64,000 nt of DNA from Bacteroidetes bacterium UBA5697 (lineage in GTDB: Bacteria > Bacteroidota > Bacteroidia > B-17B0 > Aurantibacillaceae): positions 1 to 64,000 of the forward strand of contig DIHL01000031.1 in assembly GCA_002420145.1 (NCBI GenBank). Reading direction: 5' to 3'. This document shows, piece after piece, positions 28,201-36,770 of the stretch. The position numbers were made by a program, and so were the translations under genes. The notes beneath the pieces were generated by a model that saw only the letters and a list, made by a program, of their open reading frames with translations, had not been told where the DNA came from and made no database searches. Each line of letters starts with the position of its first letter. Position 1 is the first letter of the stretch.

Positions 28201-28262
28201 TGGTCACCCTGAACTCGATTTAGTTTTTTTGAGGTGCTGAAACTCACACCTTGGCGTGACAG
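28201..28262. repeat. Degenerate GTCACCCTGAACT...GCGTGAC palindrome
   Basis: GTCACCCTGAACTCGATTTAG on the left and TGCTGAAACTCACACC then GCGTGAC on the right form an imperfect inverted repeat. It resembles the dispersed TGAACT/CTGAAAC intergenic repeats I know from other genomes of this phylum, in eroded form. The rest of the 218-bp gap up to accB is AT-rich and carries the accB promoter. Confidence 0.45.
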
Positions 28263-28370
28263 CATAACAAATTCAGATTTTATATTGTTGATAATTAGGT
28301 GTTTTTTTGAACATTTAGGCATTTTTCGACTAAAAACGAATGATTTATATCATTTTTTATAAATAAATGG

Positions 28371-28378
28371 TATTTTTG
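28371..28378 (+). promoter_or_regulatory. -7 box for accB-accC
   Basis: TATTTTTG, an exact TAnnTTTG match, ends 26 nt before the accB ATG. The upstream TTG is not clear. Confidence 0.5.
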
Positions 28379-28404
28379 CCCCCACTAACTAAAACACTTA
28401 AAAA

Positions 28405-28905
28405 ATGAAATTAACTGAAATTCAAGATTTAATTAAATTTGTTTCTAAAAGCGGGGTAAACGAAGTTGAACTAGAAACTAAAGAAATTAAAATAGTTATT
28501 AAAACTGGTAAGCAAACTACCGCATCACCAGTAATGTACCAAGCTACTCCTGCTCAAATTACAACAGCTCCTGCACAAGTTTTGGCAGCTCCTGTAGCTA
28601 CTCCTGCTCCAACTGCTGACACTATAACTCCAGCGGCAACTGCGGCGGCGGCTAACGAAGCAAAATACATAACTATTAAATCGCCAATGATTGGAACGTT
28701 CTACCGTTCTGCTGGTCCAGATAAGCCTGCATTTGTAAATGTAGGAGATGATATCGAAACTGGAAAGCCAGTATGTATTATTGAAGCAATGAAATTATTT
28801 AACGAAATTGAAAGCGAAGTAAAAGGTAAAATCGTAAAGGTATTGGTAAATGATGCTACTCCTGTTGAGTATGATCAACCTTTATTCTTAGTTGACCCAG
28901 CTTAA
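28405..28905 (+). CDS. accB: Acetyl-CoA carboxylase biotin carboxyl carrier protein
   Basis: 166 residues. An N-terminal helical segment (about 1-35) and an Ala/Pro/Thr-rich mobile linker (about 40-85) lead to the biotinyl domain. The biotin is attached to Lys130 in the CIIEAMKLFNE motif. It carries carboxybiotin from the biotin carboxylase encoded next door to the carboxyltransferase in the first step of fatty-acid synthesis. accA and accD are not in this window. Confidence 0.95.
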   Translation: MKLTEIQDLIKFVSKSGVNEVELETKEIKIVIKTGKQTTASPVMYQATPAQITTAPAQVLAAPVATPAPTADTITPAATAAAANEAKYITIKSPMIGTFYRSAGPDKPAFVNVGDDIETGKPVCIIEAMKLFNEIESEVKGKIVKVLVNDATPVEYDQPLFLVDPA

Positions 28906-28914
28906 TTATAATTC

Positions 28915-28946
28915 AAAATTCAAAGATTTAAAAATCTTTGAATTTT
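28915..28946. repeat. Hairpin between accB and accC
   Basis: Perfect 15-bp AT-rich arms (28915-28929 and 28932-28946) with a 2-nt loop lie between the accB stop and the accC start. There is no long T run, so it may tune mRNA stability or the accB/accC ratio rather than terminate. Confidence 0.55.
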
Positions 28947-28973
28947 AAACTTTTAACGTTAAATTCTAAACAG

Positions 28974-30317
28974 ATGTTTAAAAAAATATTAATTGCCAAT
29001 CGAGGCGAAATTGCTTTACGTGTTATTAGAACATGTAGAGAAATGGGGATTAAAACCGTAGCGGTTTATTCTACTGCTGATAAAGATTCTTTACACGTTA
29101 AGTTTGCCGACGAAGCAGTATGTATTGGTCCTCCACCAAGCAAAGACAGTTATTTAAACATGGCCAATATTATTGCAGCTGCAGAGATTACTAATGCAGA
29201 CGCTATACATCCTGGTTATGGATTTTTAAGTGAAAACGCCAAATTTTCTGAAATTTGTCGCCAAAACAAAATAAAGTTCATTGGAGCTTCTCCTGAGATG
29301 ATTAATCAAATGGGGGACAAGAGTAATGCTAAAGCAACTATGATTGCTGCAGGTGTACCCTGTGTGCCAGGTTCGGTAGGTTTATTAGACAGCGCTGATC
29401 AAGGAAAAGAATTAGCTAAAGAAATTAAGTATCCTGTGATTATTAAAGCTACTGCTGGTGGTGGTGGAAAAGGGATGCGTATTATTTGGAAAGAAGAAGA
29501 TTTTCAAAATGCATGGGATAGTGCTGTTCATGAAGCAACTGCAGCTTTTGGTAACGGTGCCATGTATATGGAAAAATATATTGAGGAACCACGCCACATC
29601 GAAATTCAAATTGTGGGCGATGCACACGGTAAAGCTTGCCACTTAAGTGAGCGTGACTGTTCGGTACAACGCCGTCATCAAAAATTGGTTGAAGAAACTC
29701 CTTCTCCATTTATGACTCCTGAATTACGTGAAGCCATGGGTGATGCTGCTGTTAAAGCTGCTTTATCTATTGGTTACGAAGGCGTAGGGACTATTGAGTT
29801 TTTAGTTGATAAACACCGTAATTTTTACTTCATGGAAATGAATACTCGTATTCAAGTGGAGCATCCAATTACAGAGGAAGTTATTAACTACGATTTAATA
29901 CGTGAACAAATTTTAGTAGCTGCTGGTGTGCCTATTAGTGGCAAAAACTACTATCCTCAATTGCATGCTATTGAGTGCCGTATTAATGCTGAAGATCCTT
30001 TCAAAAACTTCACACCATCTCCAGGGTTAATTACAACATTACACACACCAGGCGGACACGGTATTCGTGTAGACTCTCATGTGTATAGTGGTTACCGTAT
30101 CCCACCAAACTATGATAGTATGGTTGGTAAATTAATTACAGTGGCACAAACTCGTGAAGAAGCTATTGCAAAAATGCACCGTGCTTTAAGTGAATATGTG
30201 ATTGAAGGAGTTAAAACAACGATTCCTTTTCATATTAAATTAATGCAAAACGAAGATTTTAAAGCTGGTAATTACACGACTAAGTTTATGGAAACTTGGG
30301 ATTTTAATAACGCTTAA
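28974..30317 (+). CDS. accC: Biotin carboxylase subunit of acetyl-CoA carboxylase
   Basis: 447 residues from the ATG at 28974; the reading frame is open upstream but only MFKKILIANRGEIA matches the family start. It carboxylates biotin on AccB using ATP and bicarbonate. The ATP-grasp domain shows KATAGGGGKGMRI, ERDCSVQRRHQK and MEMNTRIQVEHPITEE with the catalytic Glu/Arg/Lys region. Followed by its own terminator. Confidence 0.96.
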   Translation: MFKKILIANRGEIALRVIRTCREMGIKTVAVYSTADKDSLHVKFADEAVCIGPPPSKDSYLNMANIIAAAEITNADAIHPGYGFLSENAKFSEICRQNKIKFIGASPEMINQMGDKSNAKATMIAAGVPCVPGSVGLLDSADQGKELAKEIKYPVIIKATAGGGGKGMRIIWKEEDFQNAWDSAVHEATAAFGNGAMYMEKYIEEPRHIEIQIVGDAHGKACHLSERDCSVQRRHQKLVEETPSPFMTPELREAMGDAAVKAALSIGYEGVGTIEFLVDKHRNFYFMEMNTRIQVEHPITEEVINYDLIREQILVAAGVPISGKNYYPQLHAIECRINAEDPFKNFTPSPGLITTLHTPGGHGIRVDSHVYSGYRIPPNYDSMVGKLITVAQTREEAIAKMHRALSEYVIEGVKTTIPFHIKLMQNEDFKAGNYTTKFMETWDFNNA

Positions 30318-30324
30318 AAAATTT

Positions 30325-30352
30325 AAAAGCCTTCATGTTAGAAGGCTTTTTT
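30325..30352 (+). terminator. accC terminator
   Basis: Ten-base arms AAAAGCCTTC and GAAGGCTTTT around a six-base loop are followed by further T residues, 8 nt after the accC stop. Confidence 0.85.
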
Positions 30353-30364
30353 ATTATTAAAAAC

Positions 30365-30397
30365 AAAAAAAGCTCAACTACTTGGTTGAGCTTTTTT
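30365..30397 (-). terminator. Terminator of the deoxyhypusine-synthase-like gene
   Basis: Thirteen-base arms (30366-30378 and 30385-30397) carry A and T runs on the outside, so the hairpin can work on both strands. It lies 20 bp past the stop of the minus-strand gene at 30418. Confidence 0.85.
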
Positions 30398-30417
30398 ATG
30401 CTATTTTGTATAGATTA

Positions 30418-31404
30418 TTACCAACCTAAAACCCAAGAGAAAATTAGAGGAGCTACAATAGTAGCATCACTTTCTACAATAAATTTAGGTGTATGAATAT
30501 CTAATTTCCCCCAAGTAATTTTTTCGTTTGGAACCGCCCCAGAGTATGAACCATAAGAAGTTGTTGAATCTGAAATTTGACAGAAATAACTCCAGAATGG
30601 AACATCATGCATTTCCATATCTTGATATAGCATTGGCACAACACAAATGGGAAAATCTCCAGCAATACCTCCACCAATTTGGAAGAAACCTACGCCTTTG
30701 CCTCCACTGTTTTTTGGATACCAATCAGCTAACCAAGTCATATATTCGATACCACTTTTCATTGTACTTGCTTTAATCTCGCCTTTGATGACATAAGAAG
30801 CGAAAATATTACCCATTGTACTATCTTCCCAACCTGGAACTACAATTGGTAAATTACGCTCAGCAGCAGCTAACATCCAGCTATCTTTTGGATCAATTTC
30901 GTAATATTGTTTTAACTCGCCACTTAATAAAATTTTGTACATGTATTCATGTGGGAAATAACGCTCACCTGCTGTATCCGCATCTTTCCATATTTTATAA
31001 ATATGTTTTTGTAAACGACGGAAAGCTTCTTCCTCAGGAATACAAGTATCAGTAACACGATTGTAGTGATTTTCTAATAAATCCCATTCTTCTTGTGGTG
31101 ATAAATCACGGTAATTAGGTACACGCTTGTAATGGCTATGTGCTACTAAATTCATAATATCTTCTTCCAAGTTAGCGCCAGTGCAAGAGATAATATCAAT
31201 TTTACCTTGACGAATCATTTCTGCTAAGGATTTTCCTAACTCAGCAGTACTCATCGCACCTGCCAATGTTACCATCATTTTACCACCTTCGGTTAAATGT
31301 GTTTCGTATCCTTTAGCAGCATCTACTAAAGCTGCTGCATTAAAATGTTTATAATGATTTTCTATAAATTTAGAAATAGGTCCTTTGTTTGCTGCTGTTG
31401 ACAT
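30418..31404 (-). CDS. Deoxyhypusine synthase-family protein
   Basis: 328 residues. The NAD-binding Rossmann-like fold of the family is seen in TLAGAMSTAELGKSLAEM, ISCTGANLEEDIMNLVAHSHY and VVPGWEDSTMGN. The catalytic lysine of deoxyhypusine synthase is conserved as Lys300 in KITWGKLD. Bacteria have no eIF5A substrate, and bacterial members of this family transfer the aminobutyl group of spermidine to other acceptors, as in homospermidine-type enzymes. Its closeness to the arginine decarboxylase gene supports a polyamine role. The exact acceptor is not known. Confidence 0.9.
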   Translation of the reverse strand: MSTAANKGPISKFIENHYKHFNAAALVDAAKGYETHLTEGGKMMVTLAGAMSTAELGKSLAEMIRQGKIDIISCTGANLEEDIMNLVAHSHYKRVPNYRDLSPQEEWDLLENHYNRVTDTCIPEEEAFRRLQKHIYKIWKDADTAGERYFPHEYMYKILLSGELKQYYEIDPKDSWMLAAAERNLPIVVPGWEDSTMGNIFASYVIKGEIKASTMKSGIEYMTWLADWYPKNSGGKGVGFFQIGGGIAGDFPICVVPMLYQDMEMHDVPFWSYFCQISDSTTSYGSYSGAVPNEKITWGKLDIHTPKFIVESDATIVAPLIFSWVLGW

Positions 31405-31426
31405 AATTGTTGTATTTTTAGTGGCG

Positions 31427-31434
31427 CAAATTTA
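31427..31434 (-). promoter_or_regulatory. -7 box for the deoxyhypusine-synthase-like gene
   Basis: TAAATTTG on the minus strand, an exact TAnnTTTG match, ends 22 nt before the ATG. No TTG is found at the standard spacing. Confidence 0.4.
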
Positions 31435-31480
31435 GTATTAATCGTGTAATATTTGTATTATCTCTTGATTTATTGCATAA

Positions 31481-31506
31481 AAAAACCCCGCTTTAGCGGG
31501 GTTTTT
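31481..31506. terminator. GC-rich hairpin terminator
   Basis: Twelve-base arms around a two-base loop, with the core CCCCGC/GCGGGG and flanking A5/T5 runs. It lies 22 bp past the stop of the outer-membrane protein gene (minus strand) and within the leader side of the deoxyhypusine-synthase-like gene. Confidence 0.9.
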
Positions 31507-31528
31507 ATTTTTATACTTTATTTCTAGA

Positions 31529-32434
31529 TTAGAAATGTAAGTTTAAACGTAAAGTTCCAGATGGACCAAAGAAAGTATTCATGTTATCAGTATCTAACAT
31601 AAAAGTACTTGATTTAGCGCCTTCAACTGTTTGCTCTCCAACTGCTGGAGTAGCACCTCCGATTGACTCAGTAGTAGTTTTAGATTTTCCGCTCATTCCA
31701 AATCCAATTCCCCATCCGAATTCACCACCGATAGAGATTTTTGGAGCTACGAAATACTCAGCACCTACAAATCCACGAACACCAATACTTAAAGAAGTAC
31801 CTGATTTTCTTAAAGTAACACGTGCAGCATTACCATAAGTATCAGTAGTAATATTAGCATTACCATTCATACCATCACCTGCAGCACTAACAACTACAGC
31901 TGGAGTACCAGTTGGGTTTAATTCATTTCCGTAAGTATATTTGTCTTTATTAGAACCCATGAAGATTCCAGCCTCAGCACCGTAAACACCTTGTAAACGA
32001 GTTTTACCACGACGTTTTTCAATACCAACAGAAATTCCGATGTTTGTATTAGAGCTTGAATGTTTGTTCTCTACCATTGCAGGTAAATCAGGAAAAGTTG
32101 CAGCAGTTGTTGCAGCACGGTCAGCAGTCATTGTTTTAGTAGAAGTATTGTCAAAACCTAAACGAACAGACGCACGGTAAGCGTTAGTTGCATCTTTAAA
32201 TTTCTTACCAGTAATAACGAAATTGTTATTTAAGAAATTGAAAGTTGGAGCCGTGTTGTTGTTTGTTTTTCCAAAGAAATTACCAACATAGTTTAAAAAT
32301 GGGTTAGCATCTACAGAGATAGCATACTCACCAGCCTCTGGTAAAAATGGTTCACCTTTTTTAGATGTTAAATCTTGAGCGAAGGCAGAAGTTACTCCAA
32401 ATGCCATTGCTACTACAGCGATTGATTTTTTCAT
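31529..32434 (-). CDS. Outer-membrane beta-barrel protein
   Basis: 301 residues with a signal peptide (MKKSIAVVAMAFGVTSAFAQ). The mature protein is rich in Gly, Ser, Thr and Asn with alternating strands, includes VGIEKRRGKTRLQGVYGAEAG and IGVRGFVGAEYFVAPK, and ends in Phe (GTLRLNLHF), the usual C-terminal strand of a BAM-inserted barrel. Ligand or pore function unknown. The leader contains a short GTTT tandem repeat (32440-32463), and a TAAATTTG box lies further upstream. The good signals suggest an abundant envelope protein. Confidence 0.8.
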   Translation of the reverse strand: MKKSIAVVAMAFGVTSAFAQDLTSKKGEPFLPEAGEYAISVDANPFLNYVGNFFGKTNNNTAPTFNFLNNNFVITGKKFKDATNAYRASVRLGFDNTSTKTMTADRAATTAATFPDLPAMVENKHSSSNTNIGISVGIEKRRGKTRLQGVYGAEAGIFMGSNKDKYTYGNELNPTGTPAVVVSAAGDGMNGNANITTDTYGNAARVTLRKSGTSLSIGVRGFVGAEYFVAPKISIGGEFGWGIGFGMSGKSKTTTESIGGATPAVGEQTVEGAKSSTFMLDTDNMNTFFGPSGTLRLNLHF

Positions 32435-32439
32435 AATTG

Positions 32440-32463
32440 TTTGTTTTGTTTGTTTGTTTGTTT
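32440..32463. repeat. GTTT short tandem repeat in a 5' leader
   Basis: About five near-perfect copies of the tetranucleotide (AAAC in the sense of the minus-strand gene) lie directly before the ATG of the barrel protein. The copy number may be variable. A-rich leaders are also common before highly expressed genes in this phylum. Confidence 0.5.
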
Positions 32464-32500
32464 TATTTAATTATACAAATTTGGTCATTTTTATCGAGTA

Positions 32501-32508
32501 CAAATTTA
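32501..32508 (-). promoter_or_regulatory. -7 box for the barrel protein gene
   Basis: TAAATTTG on the minus strand, an exact match; a TTG lies 22 nt upstream (32533-32531), slightly beyond the usual spacing. Confidence 0.45.
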
Positions 32509-32572
32509 CTAATAAGAATCCAATTATAAACAAGTATTTGTTAATATAGTAAAAAAAACTTGTTGATAATTA

Positions 32573-33250
32573 TCACTCCTTATTTTGCAACATAGGCACA
32601 AATTTAAATTTACCGAACGCTTGTTTGTCAAATTCTGTGCCAGACTTTTTAACAATTACATTCATAATTTGCTCATCTCCCTCTCCTAATGGAATTACCA
32701 ATATTCCACCAATTACTAATTGAGCTAATAAATCCTGTGGGATATAAGGAGCGGCTGCAGTTACAATAATTTTATCAAAAGGTGCAAATTGCGGTAATCC
32801 TTTATAACCATCGCCATAAACTAGTTTAGCGCCTTTATATCCTATTAAAGGTAAAAATACTTTTGTTTTATCAAATAGTTCTTTTTGTCGTTCAATAGAA
32901 AACACTTTTGCTCCCATTTCCAACAAAACAGCAGTTTGATAACCACAACCAGTTCCTATTTCTAGTACTTTTTCTCCTTTTTTAATATTTAGTTTTTCTG
33001 TTTGAAATGCCACTGTAAAAGGATGAGATATGGTTTGACCAGCACCAATTTTTAAAGCTTTATCTGAATAAGCGTGATCTAATAAAGCTGGACGCTCTGT
33101 TGACTGATCAAAAAATAAATGTCGAGGAATTTTTAAAATGGTATTTAAAACTGATTGACTAGTAATTCCTTTTTCTTTTAATTGTTCAACCAAACGTTTT
33201 CTTTTTCCTTGGAACAAATATTCGTCTTCTTTATTCGTATTAATTAACAT
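32573..33250 (-). CDS. pcm: Protein-L-isoaspartate O-methyltransferase
   Basis: 225 residues. It methylates isoaspartyl residues in aged proteins, using SAM, so that they can return to aspartate. The family signature DHAYSDKALKIGAGQTISHPFT and the SAM-binding LEIGTGCGYQTAVLLEMGAKV are both intact. The C-terminal GGILVIPLGEGDEQ strand completes the fold. No partner gene lies alongside; the next minus-strand gene downstream is the outer-membrane barrel at 31529-32434. Confidence 0.94.
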   Translation of the reverse strand: MLINTNKEDEYLFQGKRKRLVEQLKEKGITSQSVLNTILKIPRHLFFDQSTERPALLDHAYSDKALKIGAGQTISHPFTVAFQTEKLNIKKGEKVLEIGTGCGYQTAVLLEMGAKVFSIERQKELFDKTKVFLPLIGYKGAKLVYGDGYKGLPQFAPFDKIIVTAAAPYIPQDLLAQLVIGGILVIPLGEGDEQIMNVIVKKSGTEFDKQAFGKFKFVPMLQNKE

Positions 33251-33328
33251 GCTTTAAAACTAATTATAATAAACAATCCTATTTTAATATAAAAAAATGA
33301 TTTCCAACAATTCACTTTTAATAGATAT

Positions 33329-33336
33329 TATATTTG
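33329..33336 (+). promoter_or_regulatory. -7 box for the oxidoreductase gene
   Basis: TATATTTG, an exact TAnnTTTG match, ends 16 nt before the ATG at 33353. The upstream TTG is not seen. Confidence 0.45.
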
Positions 33337-33352
33337 CTAAAATTGTTATTAA

Positions 33353-34327
33353 ATGAATGTAGGAATTGTTGGACTTGGGCATCTTGGAAAAATTCACTTA
33401 AAATTATTAGGAGAAATTCCTGAATTTACCTTATCGGCTATATACGATATTGATAAAACAGTGATTGATAATTTAGTTTATCAAAAAAATGTAAAGTCTT
33501 GTAATAATTACCAAGAGTTACTTGATTGCTGCGAGGCTGTTTTAATAATAACTCCTACTCCTTCTCATTTCGAGTTAGCGAGCGAAGCTATTAAAAAAGG
33601 AAAGCATGTATTTATTGAAAAACCTGCTACTAGCAATCCTGACGATACAAAAAAATTAATTAATTTATCGAAAGAAGCTGGCGTTAAAGTTCAAGTTGGT
33701 CATGTTGAACGCTTTAATCCAGCTTTTACCGCAGCCAAAACTTATATAGACAATCCTACTTATGTTCATATTGAACGATTAGCGTGTTACAACTCAAGAG
33801 GCACAGATGTATCTGTTGTGTTAGATTTAATGATTCACGATATTGACTTATTATTAAATACGATTAAAAGCAAAGTTAAAAAAATATCAGCTTCGGGATC
33901 AACAATTATAAGTCAATCTCCTGATTTGGCGAATGTTAGGATAGAGTTTGAGAATGGATGTATTGCTAACCTAACAGCAAATAGAATCGCTACACATAAT
34001 GTGAGAAAGATGGATGTTTTTCAACGAAATACGTTCATACATGTTGATTTATTAAATAAATCAACAATAATAAGGTCTATCAAGCCTATAACATCTACCA
34101 CAACCAATAAAGGCATTGTTTTAGATCCTGGAAACGGACAACAAAAATTTGAAGTCATTCAAAATCAACCAATTATAAACCCTGTAAATGCTATAAAAAC
34201 TGAACTTGAAAGTTTTTATCGAAGTATCATGGATGATTTACCCCTTGCTGTCTCTCTCCTTGACGCTGAAATAGCTCTTCAATTAGTAAGAGATATTGAA
34301 TTTCAAATTAATCCAATCAAGCGATAG
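33353..34327 (+). CDS. Gfo/Idh/MocA-family oxidoreductase
   Basis: 324 residues. The N-terminal NAD(P)-binding GIVGLGHLGKIHL and the conserved EKP motif (FIEKPATSN) mark the family, whose members oxidise or reduce sugars, inositols and related compounds. The region HVERFNPAF and VLDLMIHDIDLLL supplies the catalytic His/Asp area. Placed first in a run of surface-polysaccharide genes, it may act on a nucleotide sugar, but the substrate cannot be read from sequence. Confidence 0.9.
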   Translation: MNVGIVGLGHLGKIHLKLLGEIPEFTLSAIYDIDKTVIDNLVYQKNVKSCNNYQELLDCCEAVLIITPTPSHFELASEAIKKGKHVFIEKPATSNPDDTKKLINLSKEAGVKVQVGHVERFNPAFTAAKTYIDNPTYVHIERLACYNSRGTDVSVVLDLMIHDIDLLLNTIKSKVKKISASGSTIISQSPDLANVRIEFENGCIANLTANRIATHNVRKMDVFQRNTFIHVDLLNKSTIIRSIKPITSTTTNKGIVLDPGNGQQKFEVIQNQPIINPVNAIKTELESFYRSIMDDLPLAVSLLDAEIALQLVRDIEFQINPIKR

Positions 34328-34403
34328 TTGTAGGATACGCAAAAAATGTTTTTTTGCTATGCAAATACAATAAGTACTGTTATCTTTACGTTTTACATAA
34401 CGT

Positions 34404-35252
34404 ATGAATAGATATTTACTTTACTTTTTAACATTTTTCGGTTTCCTAATCACTTTTTCTTGCAAAAAGGATAGCCTAAAATCTCCTACAGCATCATTTT
34501 TAGTAGTTGATAAAGTATCACTAAAAACGACTTCTGGACAAGGTGTCAATAGCCATAAAATAACAGACATATGGTATTATGTTGATGGGCAATTTAAGGG
34601 GACGTTTCCTGTAGGAAGTGTAATGCCCATAGTAACAGAAAATAATGCAAATATTACATTGTTTGCTGGGATAAAGAATAATGGTATTACAGCAACCAGA
34701 TTGCCTTATGAATTTTACAAACAAATATCTTTTAACCAAACGGTAGAAGCAGGAAAAACATATACGATTTCTCCTGAATTTGAATATAATTCTAATGCTA
34801 TCATTTACTATGCTCAAGATTTTAGTTCCTCAGGTAGTCAATTTTCATCCGTTGGCGATTCGGCTACAGTTATTGTTACTTCTCCTTCTCAAACCTATGG
34901 CGGGACTGGAGGCTCTCTTTTTATGGGAATGAGTGATGCTAAACCAACCGCTAAAATTGTTCAATCTACTCCTTATTTTCTTCCTACTGGTGGAGAAACT
35001 ATTTACCTTGAACTTGATTATAAGTGTAATCAATCTTTTGTAGTTGGAGTTATTGGCGGGGGTTCTGATGAAAGAGAAGCTTTAACCATTAATCCTTCTG
35101 ATGATTGGAATAAAATTTACATTCAATTAACTGGTGTTGTTAGTAGGCAACCTACCTACGGTTCTCAAGGATATCAAGTATTTATAAGAGCAACCAAGCA
35201 AGTAAATTCCCCTCAGATATATCTTGACAATATCAAATTAATTTTCCAATAA
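34404..35252 (+). CDS. Hypothetical lipoprotein next to the glycosyltransferase gene
   Basis: 282 residues. The lipobox FSC places the lipid on Cys20, followed by KKDS. The mature protein is beta-rich, and its last ~150 residues look like a jelly-roll or carbohydrate-binding-like sandwich (QDFSSSGSQFSSVGDSATV, ELDYKCNQSFVVGV and IYLDNIKLIFQ). Its stop is directly followed by the GTG start of the sugar transferase, so the two are cotranscribed and may be linked in envelope polysaccharide biogenesis. No family name can be given. Confidence 0.75.
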   Translation: MNRYLLYFLTFFGFLITFSCKKDSLKSPTASFLVVDKVSLKTTSGQGVNSHKITDIWYYVDGQFKGTFPVGSVMPIVTENNANITLFAGIKNNGITATRLPYEFYKQISFNQTVEAGKTYTISPEFEYNSNAIIYYAQDFSSSGSQFSSVGDSATVIVTSPSQTYGGTGGSLFMGMSDAKPTAKIVQSTPYFLPTGGETIYLELDYKCNQSFVVGVIGGGSDEREALTINPSDDWNKIYIQLTGVVSRQPTYGSQGYQVFIRATKQVNSPQIYLDNIKLIFQ

Positions 35253-36674
35253 GTGAACAAGGTCCTACAAACATTCAAATATGTTTTCACTGATTATTTG
35301 TCGGCTGGTTTAGCGTGGAGTTTATTTTATTTGTACCGTAAATTTTATATAGAGCCTGATAAATTTGGGATTTTACCTGAGCAAATTTTTGATAGACAAT
35401 ATATTTTGGGAATGATTATTCTTCCTCTAGGATGGTTACTTTCATACTACTTAACGGGTTTTTATAAAGATATTTATCGCAAATCAAGGATTAACGAATT
35501 TATTCAAACATTTGCTACATCTATTATTGGAGTAACATTTATTTTCTTCTTTATTTTATTAGATGATTTTGTTCCTAATTATAAATCTTACTATAAAGTA
35601 TATTCTGTATTGTTCTTATTACATTTTTTACTTACTGCTATTTTAAGATTTATATTATCAACAATAACCAACTATAGAATTAATCAAGGAAAGATTGGAT
35701 TTAACACCATTATTATTGGTAGTAATCAGCGTGCCTTAAAAATATATGAAGAAATAACATCAAGTCATAAATCTTCAGGAAATGTATTTGTTGGCTTTAT
35801 TCATTTAGATGAAAAAAATGGATTTTCAGAGCAATTAAAACAAAAACTGCCTCATTTAGGAGAATATAAAGACCTAAAAGAAATAGTTAATAAATATGAA
35901 GTTGAAGAAATTATCATTGCTATTGAATCATGGGAGCATGGTTATCTAGAAAAAATATTAAATGAATTAAATGATTTTGAAGCTATCATAAAAATTATCC
36001 CTGACATGTATGATATTTTATCTGGTCAGGTAAAAATGAATTCTATATCAGATACAGCATTAATTGTTATTAATAAACAGGTGATGCCAAACTGGCAACA
36101 ATCTGTTAAACGCTTTATTGACGTGAGTGTTTCTGTATTTTTTATAATTGTTTTCAGTTGGCTATATGTGATTTTGATGATTGTTGTGAAATTAGGTTCT
36201 AAAGGCCCTATATTTTTTAAACAAGAAAGAATTGGTAAAAACGGAAAGCCATTTAACATTTTAAAATACAGAACAATGTATATCGATGCTGAAAAATTTG
36301 GACCATCTCTATCAAAAGCAAATGACCCAAGAATTACCAATTTTGGTCGTTTTTTAAGAAAAGTTCGTTTAGATGAAATTCCTCAATTCTACAATGTTAT
36401 AAAAGGCGACATGAGCTTAGTTGGTCCTCGACCTGAACGAAAGTTTTTCATTGATCAAATTGTCGTTCATGCTCCTCACTTTGTTCATTTACATAGAGTT
36501 AGACCAGGCATTACAGGATATGGTCAAGTAAAATATGGCTACGCCGAAAACATTGAACAAATGGTTTCTCGAGTAAAATTTGATTTATTATATATTGAAA
36601 ATATGAGCCTGTTGATTGATTTTAAAATATTAGTTCACACAGTTCTTATAGTTATTCAAGGACGAGGGAAGTAA
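35253..36674 (+). CDS. Polyprenyl glycosylphosphotransferase (WbaP/EpsL type)
   Basis: 473 residues with a GTG start flush to the preceding stop. Four N-terminal membrane helices (to about 120) and a nucleotide-binding-like middle domain (FNTIIIGSNQRALKIY) precede another helix near 290 and the bacterial sugar-transferase domain: KRFIDVSVSVFFIIVFSW, FKQERIGKNGKPFNILKYRT, LRKVRLDEIPQF and MSLVGPRPE. It loads the first sugar-1-phosphate onto undecaprenyl phosphate to begin a repeat unit. Surface or exopolysaccharide synthesis is therefore the likely job of this locus. Confidence 0.95.
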   Translation: MNKVLQTFKYVFTDYLSAGLAWSLFYLYRKFYIEPDKFGILPEQIFDRQYILGMIILPLGWLLSYYLTGFYKDIYRKSRINEFIQTFATSIIGVTFIFFFILLDDFVPNYKSYYKVYSVLFLLHFLLTAILRFILSTITNYRINQGKIGFNTIIIGSNQRALKIYEEITSSHKSSGNVFVGFIHLDEKNGFSEQLKQKLPHLGEYKDLKEIVNKYEVEEIIIAIESWEHGYLEKILNELNDFEAIIKIIPDMYDILSGQVKMNSISDTALIVINKQVMPNWQQSVKRFIDVSVSVFFIIVFSWLYVILMIVVKLGSKGPIFFKQERIGKNGKPFNILKYRTMYIDAEKFGPSLSKANDPRITNFGRFLRKVRLDEIPQFYNVIKGDMSLVGPRPERKFFIDQIVVHAPHFVHLHRVRPGITGYGQVKYGYAENIEQMVSRVKFDLLYIENMSLLIDFKILVHTVLIVIQGRGK

Positions 36675-36679
36675 ATAAC

Positions 36680-36722
36680 GAAGTACGATTGACGAATTTT
36701 CAATTTCGTAATTCACACTTCA
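36680..36722. repeat. GAAGT...ACTTC palindrome with ACGAA units
   Basis: GAAGTACGATTGACGAATTTT is imperfectly inverted as CAATTTCGTAATTCACACTTC. It interrupts an otherwise tight operon between the glycosylphosphotransferase and the dehydratase and shares ACGAA/TTCGT units with the element at 27634-27700. Confidence 0.5.
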
Positions 36723-36770
36723 CAAATCGTAATTTTCATTATATTCGTCAAAGATTTAAAACAACTTAAA

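Noticed and set aside
29412..29709. Several overlapping ORFs on both strands inside accC
   Set aside because: They lie inside a strongly conserved gene and have the composition of codon-shadow frames.
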